This document shows positions 45,423-57,604 of a DNA stretch of 64,000 bases, piece by piece; the first letter of the stretch is position 1; each line of letters starts with the position of its first letter. The notes under the pieces were generated by a model that did not search any database, had not been told where the DNA came from, and worked only from the letters and a program-made list of their open reading frames with translations. This DNA is from Lycium barbarum (lineage: Eukaryota; Streptophyta; Magnoliopsida; Solanales; Solanaceae). A program made the translations under genes and the position numbers. The stretch lies in the NCBI RefSeq assembly GCF_019175385.1, contig NC_083341.1:16252203-16316202 (forward strand), written 5' to 3'.

Positions 45423-45688
45423 TTTTTTTTCCAAGAGTTCCATCCTTATGATGGAGGAATTAGGCATGACTCCAACTTGTATATTTACCAAAAATCGTAA
45501 TTACACGGAGGAGGACATAGACCTTAGCCTCATTTACATAGTGGAGGTTGGATAAATCCATCCTACTTCCCATTTGTATACTAATATTAAGCTGAAAGTG
45601 CTGATTAGTATTGCCTCTACTGTTTGGTTGAAGCCAACAGTAAAAGGATACAAAGTACATCTAGAGGTGCCACAAAAATTCAAACAAG
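45423..45688 (-). other. LINE 3' UTR and poly-A
   Basis: Non-coding tail after the RNase H frame, ending in eight A on the minus strand. Confidence 0.7.
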
Positions 45689-46511
45689 TCAGCTACCATT
45701 CGATATGAATTTATTTCTTTTGCTTCTAAATCTAAAATTTGGGAGCCCATCAAGTTCTAGCTTCATTGAAGCTCTAACCTTAGTAGGAAGGAGGGAAGCT
45801 TCAGTGAAGATAGTAGAAGTTTTTGAGTCTTCTCCCAAGTTAGCAAGTAGGTCCGCTGTAGAATTTCCCTCTCTGTATATATGTTTGAACTCAAAATCAC
45901 CATGTCTAATTAATCTCTGAATCTTAACAATAATCTCAGTTAGTTGCCAGGGTGGTTTTAGCTTTTCTTTGATCATGTTGACGACCATAAGAGAATCAGA
46001 TTCCACCATAACATTCCGAAAACCATTATCCTTACATATGTTAATCCCTTTCCAAATGGCCAATGCCTCGGCTATATTGTTGCTGCATTCCCCATAAAAT
46101 TTAGCAAAGGCATAACTCATTATACCTCTGTGATCTCTTATGATGCCTCCTCCTCCAGCTGAACCTGGATTTCCTTTACTATAACCATCCACATTGAGCT
46201 TGACCCAATTAAAATTGGGTTTATACCAGTACACTTCCTGAGAGTGAGTTAGGTCTGAGCTTTTCCACCAAATTACATTTCTCCAACCAAGAAATAGGAA
46301 GTTGCAGATCAGGGAACTGTGCTTTAAGAATTAAAGAAATAAGATGGTTGACTTGTTGAATAATGTACCAAGATGACATCTTCTTTTCTTCAAACCTGGC
46401 CCGACACCTGTTTTTCCAGACTTCCCAGCATATAGCAATTGGTATACACTGAAGAATGCATGAGTGAACTTCATTCTTGCCTTTAGCTATCCACCATTTC
46501 ATAGTTGACAA
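45689..46511 (-). pseudogene. LINE RNase H domain
   Basis: The 181-codon frame ending at 45689 is a plant-type RNase H (RVT_3): NVDGYSKGNPGSAGGGGIIRD with the first Asp, NNIAEALAIWKGI with Glu, VESDS with Asp and EGNSTADLLA at the end. A linker frame (46221-46511) lies upstream, displaced by a frameshift. It would remove RNA from the RNA-DNA hybrid. Confidence 0.82.
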
Positions 46512-46517
46512 TCTTAT

Positions 46518-47354
46518 TTATCCCTGAACCAAACCAATACCACATGTATTGCAAAAGAATTCCCATACTTGTTTGGCAATTTTCCCTTCACTCAAGAGGT
46601 GTTCAGTGGTCTCTATTTTATGAACTGGACAACAATTACAAATAGAAGGAAGGTAGATTCCAAACCTTTTCACTGCATCATCCGAGGGGATCTTATTTTG
46701 TAAAGCCCTCATTAAGAAGAATGAGATCCTAAAAGGAACTCTTCTGTGCCAATTCTTTGAGCTAACAAGTGTTGATTCTCTTTTCCTTCTTACAATCTGC
46801 CAAGCAGTTTTGTTGCTGAATTTCCCTGTAAGATCAGGAGTCCAGATAGGCAAATCCTATCTCTCAGTGTTAAACTCAATGGTGATAATAGAGTTGATTA
46901 CACTTTGAGGTAAAATCCTCCTGAGTTTCACAATATTCCAGGTATTACCCCTGTAGAAATCCTTGACCATAGTTTTTTTGGGAGTTCTTTGATTCTGAAC
47001 TAGGTTTGCAATAGGACCTAGATCAGTCCAATTGTCCTACCAAAAAGATGTCTCTCCTTTGCCGATTTTCCATAGAATAGAGGGTTCCACCACTTTTTTG
47101 CTATCCATGAGCCTCTTCCATATGTGAGATTGTCCATAAGCCCATTTTCTAGCAACATGGTGATATCTTTTGCAGTATTTGGCCTCAAGAAATGATTTTA
47201 AGGTAGCATCTTGAGTCCTGAATTTCCACCACAATTTTGCTGAGAAAGTATTACAGATATCCCTAAGGGATCTGAAACCTGCACCTCCTTCACTGATTGG
47301 GAAACATAAGTCCTTCCAAGAGCACCATTTTTTCTTCTTTCTGTCTCCATCCAT
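46518..47354 (-). pseudogene. LINE zf-RVT region
   Basis: Two open pieces with stops between. 47037-47354 is the RT thumb-like part (WCSWKDLCFPISEGGAGFRS). 46518-46853 is the zf-RVT segment with a C-N-C-C-P-V-H cluster and TTEHLL string. Confidence 0.8.
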
Positions 47355-47389
47355 TCCCCAAAAAAATTGGCAATGATCATTTCTATCTG

Positions 47390-48900
47390 TTACAAAGCAG
47401 TCTTGGGAGGATATACAACAGATAATAAATATAGAGGAAGATCCTGGAGCACTGATTTAATAAGGACTGCCTTTCCTCCATAAGAAACAAGTTTTCCTTG
47501 CCATCCTTGTAGCCTTTTAGCAACTTTTGTCACCATAGTATTGAAATAAATAATTATTTTCCTCCCAACATAAATGGGGCATCCGAGATAGATCATAGGG
47601 AACTGGCAATGATTAAAACCAGTGATCCCTTTAATAATATTGATCCTGGGGTCATCTTCTTTAAAAGTCACATAGAATCCAGATTTTCTCTTGTTGATAA
47701 GTTGTCCAAAAACCTCTTCATATTTCCCCAATTTATTCATCAGCAGCTCTAGAGATTGGGGATCACATGAAGAGAATAAGATAGTATCATCTGCATAGCA
47801 TAAATGAGAGATATTAGGGTCATTCTTATCCATGGAAAATGGAATAAAATTTGATTGAGTTAAAGAGTCCATCATTTTAGAAAACAATTTAGCTCCTATA
47901 ATAAAGAGAAAGGGGGAAAGAGGATCTCCCTGTTTGATGCTTCTAGTGGAGCTGAAAAAACCATGTCTAGTGCCATTAATATTGACAGAATACCAGACAT
48001 TAGTGATGAGTCTCCAAACACTGTCAATCCATCTCTCAAAGAACCTAAATTGTCTAAGTATTCTACAAAGATAATCCCAGGTAACCCTGTCATATGCTTT
48101 AGTCATGTCCAGTTTAAGCACCACATTGCCATGTGTAGAGGTTCTGTTGATGTTATGAACCATCTCTTGGGTTAACATGATATTGTCTGTGATTGATATG
48201 CCTTTGATGAAGTGCATGAGGCAACTGAGTCTTTGATTAACTAATTTTGAAAGGATCTTGACTGAAAAATTACTAAGACTAATAGGTCTTAGTTCAGTAA
48301 AAGTCTGAGGATTGTATACTTTTGGAATAAGTATTAGACAAGTATGAGTGAGGGCCTTAGGAATCTGATTACCTGCAAAAAAATCAAGAACCATTAGTAC
48401 CAAATCATCTTTTATGATTTCCCAACAACTATGATAGAATTTCCCTGAGATCCCATCAGGGCCAGGAGCACTGTGGGAACTCATGGAATAAACCACATCT
48501 TTCAGTTCATCCACAGTTGGATTGGCAGTGAGACGATCATTATCATAGTCATTTAGTACTTTAGGAATGCAATTAACACTAGAAAAGTCAGTAGTAGAAT
48601 TCTCTTTGGAGAATTGATTTGAAAAAAAGGATACAGCTTTATTAGCAATTTATTCATCGCCTTCAATCCAGCTTCCATCTTCTTTCCTCATCTTATTTAG
48701 CGATAGTCTCTTTTTCCTGCCTTTGGCAATAGAGTGGAAGAATTTGGAGTTGACTTCTCCTTCCACAAACCATTAGATTCCTGATTTTTATTTCCAATAA
48801 GCTTCCTGTTTTTTGTAAGCTTTGACAAAAAGAGCATTAGAATAATTCAGAGTAGCTCTATTACTCTCAGAATTGTCAATGAGGATCCTGCTTTCAATGT
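47390..48900 (-). pseudogene. LINE reverse transcriptase
   Basis: The 374-codon frame ending at 47390 covers most of the non-LTR RT: SAPGPDGISGKFY, LIPKVYNPQTFTELRPISL, LKLDMTKAYDRV, GDPLSPFLFI and the catalytic CYADDTILF. Its upstream part (to about 48900) is in broken frames. Homologous plant LINEs carry one polyprotein here. The catalytic residues are intact but the reading frame is not. Confidence 0.88.
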
Positions 48901-48979
48901 CATCCACATTCTTTTCCAAATCAGTAACTTGGTCAAAAATATTCCCCACGGAGTTTCTGGACCATTCAGACAGTTTCCC

Positions 48980-49813
48980 TCAAGTATTTTTCAGCTTTAG
49001 GTGGAATTTCCACATAGCTGAGCCCTGAACTTCACTATTCCAAGCATTTTCCACAGTCTTATAGAAATTCTCCTCCTCGGTCCATAAATCTAGGAATCTG
49101 AAATATTTAGTATGATTTCTCTGATTTGTGAGAGCAATAGTTAGGAGAAGAGAATGATCAGACCCTGTCCTTATTAGGTGATCAACCGAGGTCGAATCAA
49201 ACAGGTTCATCCATTCATGATTAACTAGAACTCTATCCAATCTCTGCCAAACTCTCTTATCCGGAGACCATCCATTACACCAGATGAAATTGGATCCAGA
49301 GTATCCTGGATCCACCAGATCACATTCCATGATGCATTGCAGGAAAGAAAGACTTTTGGACATTCTATGAGGAGTACCACCTTGCTTCTCAGCAGGATCA
49401 GTAATATAATTAAAATCCCCAGCAATATACCAAGGTAAGTTATAATTTGCAGCAACATCTCTCAAGCTATCCTATAAATCTTCTCTAAGAACAGCTTCAC
49501 ATTTGGCATATACAGAGGTGATAATCAAATTGTTGCCCATCCAATTGATTTTGCAAGTAACTTGTTGGTCAGTTTCTTCTACCACACTACAATCTATTAT
49601 ATCATTCCAAAATAGCCATATTTGACTATTACAGTTGGCATATGCATTAGTGAATCCCAGTAATCTCTTGAATTTGTCTATTTGGTCAGCCTTATAGAAA
49701 GGCTCACTAATAGCTATGAAAGGTGGATGTTGAAGCCTGATGATTTGTTTAAGTCTGTCAAAAGTACCATTGGAGTTGATGCTTCTGATATTCCAAAATA
49801 AGGACTTAAACAT
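48980..49813 (-). pseudogene. LINE AP-endonuclease
   Basis: Two frames split by a stop near 49470. 49472-49813 starts MFKSLFWNIRSIN and includes ISEPF. 48980-49465 has AGDFNYI and ending motif GSDHSLLL, the catalytic GDFN and SDH signatures. It would nick the target DNA. Confidence 0.85.
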
Positions 49814-49819
49814 TATAAA

Positions 49820-50819
49820 CTAACTGGAGAGATTCATCTCCTGTGTGTTGTACACAGGCTGTTGTGTGGTGATCCTGCCACCTCTTTCTCTAGCATTTTG
49901 TCTTCCACCTCTGTTGTTGTTTCTGCCTCTTCCTCTGCCCCTAGGAGAAATATGAGTTTTGTCTATAATCTTGGCAAATTCTGAAGTAACATTTACATCA
50001 ACCAATGCTTGAGAGCAAAAGGATCCGGTTAAGATATCGGCATGTTCATCACTGGAAAGATTCATATTGTCATGATTGTCTGAAAGGTCTTCACCATTAA
50101 AACTTTCACTGTCAACACTAACATAGTCGTCACTGACTTCAGTGCTCATTTCCTCTTCATAATCCTGATCTTCAGAACTATCCTCTTCTTCTTCCTCAGA
50201 AGATGATTCAGATTGATGTCCCTGTTTACTGATAAATATTTCATCACTTTCTTGGTCTTCTTCAAGACTAGTCCCACTGATGAGTTTGAGATAATTATGT
50301 TGAGCATCTCCAGGATCAATAGGGTAAGTCTCCTGTTGTGTGTAGTTGTCATCTTGTTTGGTAACTTCTTTTTTTGTTGTTATCTAATTGGTGATCACTT
50401 TGTTTGTTCAAAATTTTGACACTTGTTTTGGACTGTATGGTGATTTGGTTCCTATCCTGTGCTTTACTATTGAGATTAGTATCCTTCTGGTTTGTTGTTT
50501 TGGTGTCGGTATTGGGCTGTTGGGTGGAAATGTTCTTGTCTTGAGCCTTATTGTTGATAGTAGGACCCTTCTTTATGCAACTGGTTTGCCCTTTCTCTGT
50601 ATTAGTACTTTGTTTGTAAAATAGCTTGCTTCCTTGGTCATCAATAGCCCCAGTGTGTTTTCTTCTGTTATTCTTCCTCTTTTTCTTTTCATTGACTTTA
50701 TTAGTAATTTGATGATCACTTTGAGTCATATAATTACCATGATTGATTTCTTCAGCTCTCCCTTTTCCTTTCCCATAAACCTCAGGAAGTTTATTCTTTG
50801 TATTTTCCTCAGGTTCATG
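49820..50819 (-). pseudogene. LINE ORF1 remnant
   Basis: Polar, low-complexity reading in three frames: a basic Asn/Lys/Gln-rich part (50349-50819), then an acidic SDDYVSVDSESF part and an RGRGRGRNNNRGG tail (49820-50149). The RGG-like tail suggests RNA binding. Frames are broken and the 5' end is missing. Confidence 0.6.
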
Positions 50820-50830
50820 GATATATGTGC
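50820..50830. repeat. LINE target duplication, right copy
   Basis: GATATATGTGC, matching 45412-45422. Confidence 0.8.
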
Positions 50831-51405
50831 TTGGGAAAGACATTGTTAGTTTAGAGAAGGAGTAAAGAGATTGTGATATGATCATCCCTAAAGTTGGGCT
50901 AGGATTTGTGACTAGGATAGGAATATACTTAGTTATCGCAATCAATTACTTACCTTGCTTTTATTGCGTTCTTGATAATTCAAGACCATAGGAATATAGG
51001 AGGCGAATTATCTTGAATCGGCGAATAGTGATTCGAAATAATACTACAAGATTAATAATCCGGTTAATTAGCAATTATGAACAGAATTACTAAGGTAGGA
51101 TGCTTGAATGACTCAATAGGATTGGTGAACCAACCACGACCCTAGAATATCTCTAAAATCTTAATAAAAGCAAATCTCAAAGTTATTCATAGCACAATTC
51201 TAGTTTACATTGTTAGTTATTTAGTTTTCAGCATTAAGTTACAAAATAAACAAGACTTTTATTCATTACTTGCATAATTAGTAGCAATAGTTTATTTTTG
51301 TAAAAGTATTGGTCATAAGTCTCTGTGGGTTCGACATCCAATTTTATATAATCACTATATTACTTGTACCACCACGTACACTTGCGTGTACATTTGGACG
51401 CAACA
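50831..51405 (+). mobile_element. Athila-2 5' LTR, right part
   Basis: Continues the LTR after the LINE, with phrases such as GACTAGGATAGGAATATAC and TTAGTTATCGCAATC familiar from Athila LTRs. It ends GCAACA before the primer site. No coding sequence. Confidence 0.7.
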
Positions 51406-51411
51406 ATTTTT

Positions 51412-51429
51412 TGGCCCTGTTGCTGGGGA
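51412..51429 (+). other. Primer binding site, degenerate tRNA-Asp type
   Basis: TGGCCCTGTTGCTGGGGA, three changes from the Athila-1 site; two are C-to-T, as expected from methylated-cytosine decay. Confidence 0.75.
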
Positions 51430-51534
51430 CCTAAAAATCAATTATTTTTACCAGAGTAAATTGTATTGCTTTATTTATCCAAGTATTAACGTCTTGATCT
51501 TAGCTGCTACTTGATTGCAGGTACTTTAAATCGA

Positions 51535-51612
51535 ATGCGAAGGACTGCGAGTCAAAACAATCTTGAGGAATTCAATCCTGAGCCTGAACGTACTTTCAAC
51601 CGGCGTAGGAGA
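51535..51612 (+). pseudogene. gag: Athila-2 Gag, first 26 codons
   Basis: ATG at 51535 follows a TTGATTGCAG/G acceptor-like site and opens MRRTASQNNLEEFNPEPER, then meets the solo LTR at 51613. It resumes beyond 55375, with a frameshift. Confidence 0.6.
51608..51612. repeat. Target duplication, left copy (minus-strand solo LTR)
   Basis: GGAGA, identical to 55371-55375. Confidence 0.9.
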
Positions 51613-54600
51613 TGTTATACCCTATTTTAACCGAAGTCAAAATAGTTTACAACATCCCGGTAATTCCGGGGTTAATTAAAGTCAAGGAGTCGCCACCTAA
51701 TTATTTATGGTGAATTAGGACACCTAAAGTTCATTAAAGTGATTATCTAAAGTTAACTCCGTTTTAAGGTCTACTAACTTAAGCTTCTAGGTAAGGGTTC
51801 AACTAATCTAGAGGGAAGGTATTAGGCATCCTCTAAGATCCATTAATAATGGTTAACCGACCGGACTTACGATTAATTAGGCTAAGTGTAAAATGTGAAC
51901 ATTTTATGAAAAAAAGTATGTTGAAGATTTGTTTATAAATATAGTATAGAGTGTAAATTGGTTAACATGATGTTTTAACAAAAGGGCCTGATATGATTTT
52001 GAAAGTAGAATTTTGGTTTGGCGAAAAGTATGGGAAGCTAATGACTTGAGAAATTGGATAATGGGGAGTTTTGAAATGGTATTGTGGGAACTTTTAAAAT
52101 ACCCCTTTAAGTTTCCGGGAATAAACTTGAGCTCAAAGTTGGACTCACACCATAAATCATTTTAGAGTTAAAATGTTTGGTTGGCAAATCGTTTTGCAAA
52201 TTTTAGTCATCGTACACCTATGTAATCAGCCAACTTTGATGGGAACTTCTAGTTAGACTAGACTGGTTTTCTAGATCCTAAAAATATGCTCTCTAATAAA
52301 TAAATTACTCTTGCTATAAGGCTAAGGAAAGATTCCAAATAATCACGTGAGACAAGGTTAGTAGCAGCTAATCATCCAACTAACAGTATAAGTCACACCA
52401 ACACATAAACAACATCAAAAAATGTAAATGAGATGATTAGAGCCATATTTGGCTCCCGTAGGAGGACGAAGTTTTCGGTGATTCGCCGCTTGGCTAGCCA
52501 TTCTCTTTGTTTTCTTGTTCAGATGAGCGTCGAAAGAATGAGAGCTTTGAATGATAGAGTAGGTGCACGTTCAAGCCTTTGCGGGGTGACGTCGAGTCTT
52601 AAAGTAAGACTCTTTGACTCCGGTGTGTCATGCAAAAGAAAAAGAAATGAAAAGAAAAGGATTAGCAACGGGAAATTTAATTTCTCAACAAAGCACGATA
52701 AATGCCAACAGACAATTAATCCCAAGTTGTAACCTAATAGCTTACTCACGCCTCATATGAACAATGACAAATAGGGAAGGCATCACAGCTGTTGCTTAGA
52801 TAATCAGTCATATAAAGATAAAGTAAGGACATAGCAACAACTATTTCCACCAGAAGATGGGGCTCTAGAGAACAATAATCAGCCCACTCAAAAGCAGTCC
52901 AACCAGCACTCATGGTGCAGCGGTTATTCCTCTAAAAAACACACCATCTAACCTCTCAAAATCCACCAGTTATTATGTTCAAACAACAACTAAGCAACAA
53001 GCCAAATAAAGCAGTTTGAAGCTTCAAAATAAAGCAGCAATGTGGCAAAAAAAATTATCCCAGGAACGCAGTTGGTTTTAATTTCAAACGTGCAGCTCAG
53101 TTGGATAAAAATGTAGCAATTGACTCAATGACCGAAATCAACTCAAAGTACCCAACATTCAGTAACATTCGGGCTAAAACCGCAGCAACAATCTGCCCTT
53201 AAAGGAAGCAACGAATGGCCATACCGCAACAGTCATTTGCCTCAACAACAAACATATTCCTCCAACAATGAAATAGAGTCAAACACAGAGGTATACTTCA
53301 CAGATTTGAGTCACATATGAACATACTAAGATTGCCAGATATCCATATACATCTTACAGGATGTTTTAGACTGCTGAAACCTAAAACAACACATGATCAT
53401 CTTGATTCAATTGAATCAGATTCTGTTTTTTTTTTTTTAAAAGACAACAAAATGATGCTGAAAAATACACAAATTGGACTTCTAAATATAATCCTACCAG
53501 TAGCTAATAAATTTCTTGCTCCAGATTCATTCTAGGACTACAAACAATAAAACTAATATCTTAAACAGCCTTAGTCACATACAAGCAACACGCTTTACAA
53601 TAAGATATTTAACAACATTAATAAGCAAGAATTTGACCAAAATAGGATTTGAAGCTATTGCTACTGTATTTTGTCATAACAGGAACTGACTCCTTAAACA
53701 GAATTGCAGAGAAATGCCACTACGCAGAGTTTGAGTTAAATGTACACCAAACCAGAACAAAATAGACAACCCATCAATTGAAACGCCTAACTACATGTTG
53801 ATCCTTGATTAAACAGGTTTAGGCTAACAATACCACACGAAAACAAATCACGAAGGCTCTTTAAACATACTTAAACTCATCAAATGAGAACACATAACCT
53901 AAACAGGACTGGTACACATTTCAACTTGACTAACAACACTATCATTATACTGTTCAATCTACATGGTTACATCTGAGAGGGTTAAGAAACAAGACCATAA
54001 GTATGAATACATAATCATCTTATATAGATAAGCAACAAGAATGTAAAACCCACAGTATTAACTAGACACAGATATACACGAATCCTATCAAGCTACTAAT
54101 TAGAATTAGATTAACTAATAACAGAATACACATGAACGAACTAAAATGATTGAAACGACATACATGTGTAAACACATAAACACTTACTAAATTACTAAAA
54201 CTGAAATTAAACTAGTTAAAGAAGGATTGTTTGCCTTCTGTTGGTGCAGTGAATCGGGGCGCGAAGCCGCGGATCTATCTTCGACTCCAAAGTAAAAGCC
54301 GAATTGATAAGAATGAGTAATTTAATACTCCAAATGAGTGCTTCCAGATATAGATATAAAAATATGAATACTTTAAGATGGGTTAAGGCCATCGAAAGAA
54401 CTCCCCTTTCGGCTATGGACTTAAGGCCATTTTATAGTAGACGAAAAGCTAGGGTTTTGTTTTGAACTTGAGATTTTGGCTCTAAACAAAGTTCAAGGAG
54501 CCGTTGTAAGTCAAGAATCGAATCTTTAAAGTTGATTTGTTTCGAAAAATTCAGAAAGTACCTTTGGCCATTTGTGTTTGACTAGATCGTGTATAAAAGG

Positions 54601-55370
54601 CAAGGCAAAATCTGCCATGGTTGAAAACAAAATGGTTTCTTGTTTGGAAGAGAAAAGAGGAGAGGCGTGGCTGCTTTAATCCGAAAATGGGGGTGGCAAA
54701 GTTTGTGAGGGTGAAAGGGGGTTTTGTTCATTGCTGGAAATGGAGAGGAGAGCAGAATATTGTGCACGAAAATGGAATGATTTTAAACCTGCCATTGTTG
54801 AAGCAGGTGGAGCTTTGCTCAAAAGAGAAAGAGATGAGAGGGAGAGGGATGCGGCTGATGTTTTCTTTTGGTTAGGGTAGATGATGAATAGGTTTAAAAG
54901 AAAGTGGGCCGATCGGGTCGGGTAATGGGTAATCGGCTGATCGGGAGTTAGGGTTAATGGGCTGGTCTCGCCTGGTGGGTGATGGGCTGGTCGTTTGAGT
55001 TCAAATATTTAGGCTTCAAATAGCTGAAATTTGTGGTAATTAATTAACTCCTAAGTGATATAACTTGTATAATATGTATCATGTGATTAGTGATTAATAT
55101 GTGGAAAATAAATACTTAATAAAGTATAATTAATTTAACGAGTATAAAAAAATCCGAAAATAAAATGATGACAAACCATTAAAAATTGTGATAAAACAAG
55201 ACTAGTAATATTGATAGTAAAATAGTGAGGATGAAAGTAATAAGAGGGTAACAATATTAATAGTAGTAGCAATAAAAATAGTGGTAAAATAAAATATTTA
55301 GATTGTTAATAAATTCAGAAACTCAAGGAAATAAATTAGAATAATGGAGGGACGAAATTGGGTGTCAACA
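51613..55370 (-). mobile_element. Solo LTR, Tat/Ogre type, 3758 bp
   Basis: On the minus strand it begins TGTTGACACCC (55370) and ends GGGTATAACA (51613), with perfect GGAGA outside. It shares the terminal module (51650-51870), the primer-site-like decamer (minus strand near 51690) and a GAGTCTT/AAGACTC stem-loop (52594-52612) with the other Tat LTRs, but is otherwise diverged. A GA-rich (CT-rich in sense) tract lies at 54640-54860. It interrupts the Athila-2 gag. No coding region; the short ORFs are incidental. Confidence 0.9.
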
Positions 55371-55375
55371 GGAGA
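55371..55375. repeat. Target duplication, right copy (minus-strand solo LTR)
   Basis: GGAGA, matching 51608-51612. Confidence 0.9.
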
Positions 55376-56325
55376 GACTTGAACTTAGTGCAGAATCCAC
55401 AGGCTCTAGCCGAATTACCTGTGGTCATGGCTAATAATCCACCAGCGAAAGTGTGAGAGGTTGCAGTACCTCATGTGGTAAATGTAACTTCAAGCATTGT
55501 CAAACCCACCATCGAAGGGCATTTTGAGCTAAAGCATCCTATGATTCAGCTACTTCACTCTAGTGGGCAATTCATGGGAATGTCATACGAGGATCCTCAG
55601 CGTCACATCCATACTTTTCTGCAAATTGTGGATACTTTTGCTACTGGAAGGGTCACTAAAGAATATGTGCAGCTGACACTGTTCCCCTTTTCTCTGTTGG
55701 GGAATGCAAGTAACTGGTTGTTAGCGGAGCCCACAAATTATGTCATTTCATGAGATGACCTGGCGACGAAATTCTTAACAAGGTTCTTTCCACCAACAAA
55801 GACAGCTCGACTTCGAAGAGAGATCATGTCATTCAGGCAGAAAAATGGGGAAAATTTGTATCAAGCGTGGGGAAGGTTCAAGGGTCTTCTCAGAGATTGT
55901 CCTCACCATCATCAGACGAATGAAGTTCTGGCACACACATTTATTGAGAGTCTGGATGCCCAACATAAGTCATCACTAGACACTGCTGCGGGAGGGCAGG
56001 CCTTTGATCTGAGCTATGAAGAATTATTCACACTATTGAACAGGTTTACCCAGAGCACTCCAGACTGGCAAAATGACACAATTAACAATTCAGCTAAGAA
56101 GGCACCTGGTGTTTTTGAAGTGGATAATTTTACAACACTGTCAGCACAGATTGATGCCATGCGCACTGAAATCAAGAAGTTAACTACTGCACAAATTGAA
56201 CCACTGGTGCATGCAGTGCAACAAGCCATCGTCTTTTGTGAAGTTTGTGGAGAAGGTCACGCCAGCGATGAATGCCCTGCAAATCCTGTATCCATATACT
56301 TTGTGGGTAATGCAGGCAAGGGGTA
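55376..56325 (+). pseudogene. gag: Athila-2 Gag, main part
   Basis: Gag reading in two open pieces (55475-55753 and 55826-56326) separated by TGA at 55751-55753. Motifs: EGHFELKHPMIQLL, FPFSLLGNASNWL, RQKNGENLYQAWGRFKGLL. The knuckle CEVCGEGHASDEC (C-x2-C-x3-H-x4-C) is the usual Athila form. An upstream TGA (55456-55458) also breaks it. Confidence 0.85.
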
Positions 56326-57120
56326 AGGAAACAACAATCAATACGAGAATTCCTACAACCCGAATTGGAGGAATCATCCGAATTCCAGGTGGAGTGACAA
56401 TCAAAGAAATCAGAACAAAACTATCAGCTAACACCTGTTCCTCAAGCCCTACGAACAGTATGGAAGAGATGATGAAAAAGATGATGAGTGATATGCAGAA
56501 GATAATGACAGACTAGCAAAGTTTGATAGCAGATAATCAGAATCGCGATTTAGTGGTGCGAAATTTAGAGAGGCAGATGGGACAGATAGCTGGTGCACAA
56601 AATACTACACCACCTGGAGGACTTCCAAGTGATACGGATGTGAATCCTAAGCCCTGTAATGTTGTGACTCTTCGAAATGGGAGAGAAATAGAGGAAGTGG
56701 CTAAAAAAAAAACCAATCGAGTAGAAGCTGAAAAAGAGAATATTGCCGAGGAGATAATTGAAAAAGAGAGGATAGTCGAGACACCGGTGGCAAAGCAGCC
56801 ACAAGCAATGGTTACAAAGCCACCACCTCCATTCCCTCAATGTTTGGCAAGATAGAAAGAAGAGGCTACTTACAAGAAGTTTCTTAATTTGCTTAAGCAG
56901 GTACACGTGAACTACCCATTGGTTGATATGCTGCAGGGTATTCCAAAGTATGTTAAGTACATCAAGATATTGTTGCAAACAAGACCCGATTCACAGAGTA
57001 TGCCACTGTTACACTTACTGAGGAGTGCACTTCTCGTATTCAAAACAGGTTGCCCACTAAATTGAAGGATCCTTGAAGTTTCACGATTGAGATTTCTATT
57101 GGGAAGCAGATTGTTGCTCA
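56326..57120 (+). pseudogene. Athila-2 Gag-protease linker
   Basis: Reading continues in broken frames: a Met-rich MEEMMKKMMSDMQKIMTD stretch, a 110-codon polar piece (56523-56855) with VVTLRNGREIEE, and then the helical pre-protease segment. Stops at 56514, 56853 and 57074 interrupt it. Confidence 0.7.
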
Positions 57121-57604
57121 AGCACTATGTGATCTAGGTGCAAGTATAAATTTGATGCCTTTATCTATCTTTAGGAAGCTAGGTTTGGGAGTGCCCAGAC
57201 CAACCACTATAGTTCTTCAGCTGGCAGACAGATCGTTAGCAAGACCTGAAGGCATTATTGAAGATGTATTGGTGCAAGTAGGGTCGTTAATAATTCCTAC
57301 AAACTTGGTGATTTTGGACTTCGAGCTAGATCTGGAAGTCCCATTTATTTTGGGGCATCCATTCTTGGCCACAGGGAGAGCACTTATTGATGTAGGTGTT
57401 GAGCAGCTCACCATGAGAGTACACGACAAAGTTGAAGTCTTCAATATATACAAAGCTCTGAAGATGCCTGCAATCTATGAGGAGCTATCAGCCATTACTG
57501 TTCTAAATGATAACACACGAAGGCCACTCATCACTTCTCATGATCCATTGGAGAGAGCCCTAGTGGGTGATGATATTTTTGGTATGAGATGGTGCAGATT
57601 CTAG
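57121..57604 (+). pseudogene. pol: Athila-2 aspartic protease
   Basis: Active site CDLGASINLMPLSIF, with Leu in place of the middle Ser/Thr, followed by VPFILGHPFLATGRALIDV. This matches Athila-1 closely in layout. The frame ends at 57602-57604, before the RT. Confidence 0.85.

Larger units (their letters stand above)
45423..50819 (-). mobile_element. L1-type LINE with RNase H, 5' truncated
   Basis: A 5.4-kb minus-strand non-LTR element with ORF1 remnant, AP-endonuclease, RT, zf-RVT and RNase H in that order, then a 3' UTR and a short poly-A (T run at 45423-45430). It is bounded by an 11-bp duplication GATATATGTGC. The right copy falls inside what looks like one ORF1 frame, so the first residues of that frame belong to the Athila LTR and the LINE is 5' truncated. 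Stops and frameshifts occur in every domain. Confidence 0.88.

Noticed and set aside
50349..50945. Single 198-codon LINE ORF1 protein
   Set aside because: The LINE ends at 50819 by its target duplication, so the first part of the frame is Athila LTR.
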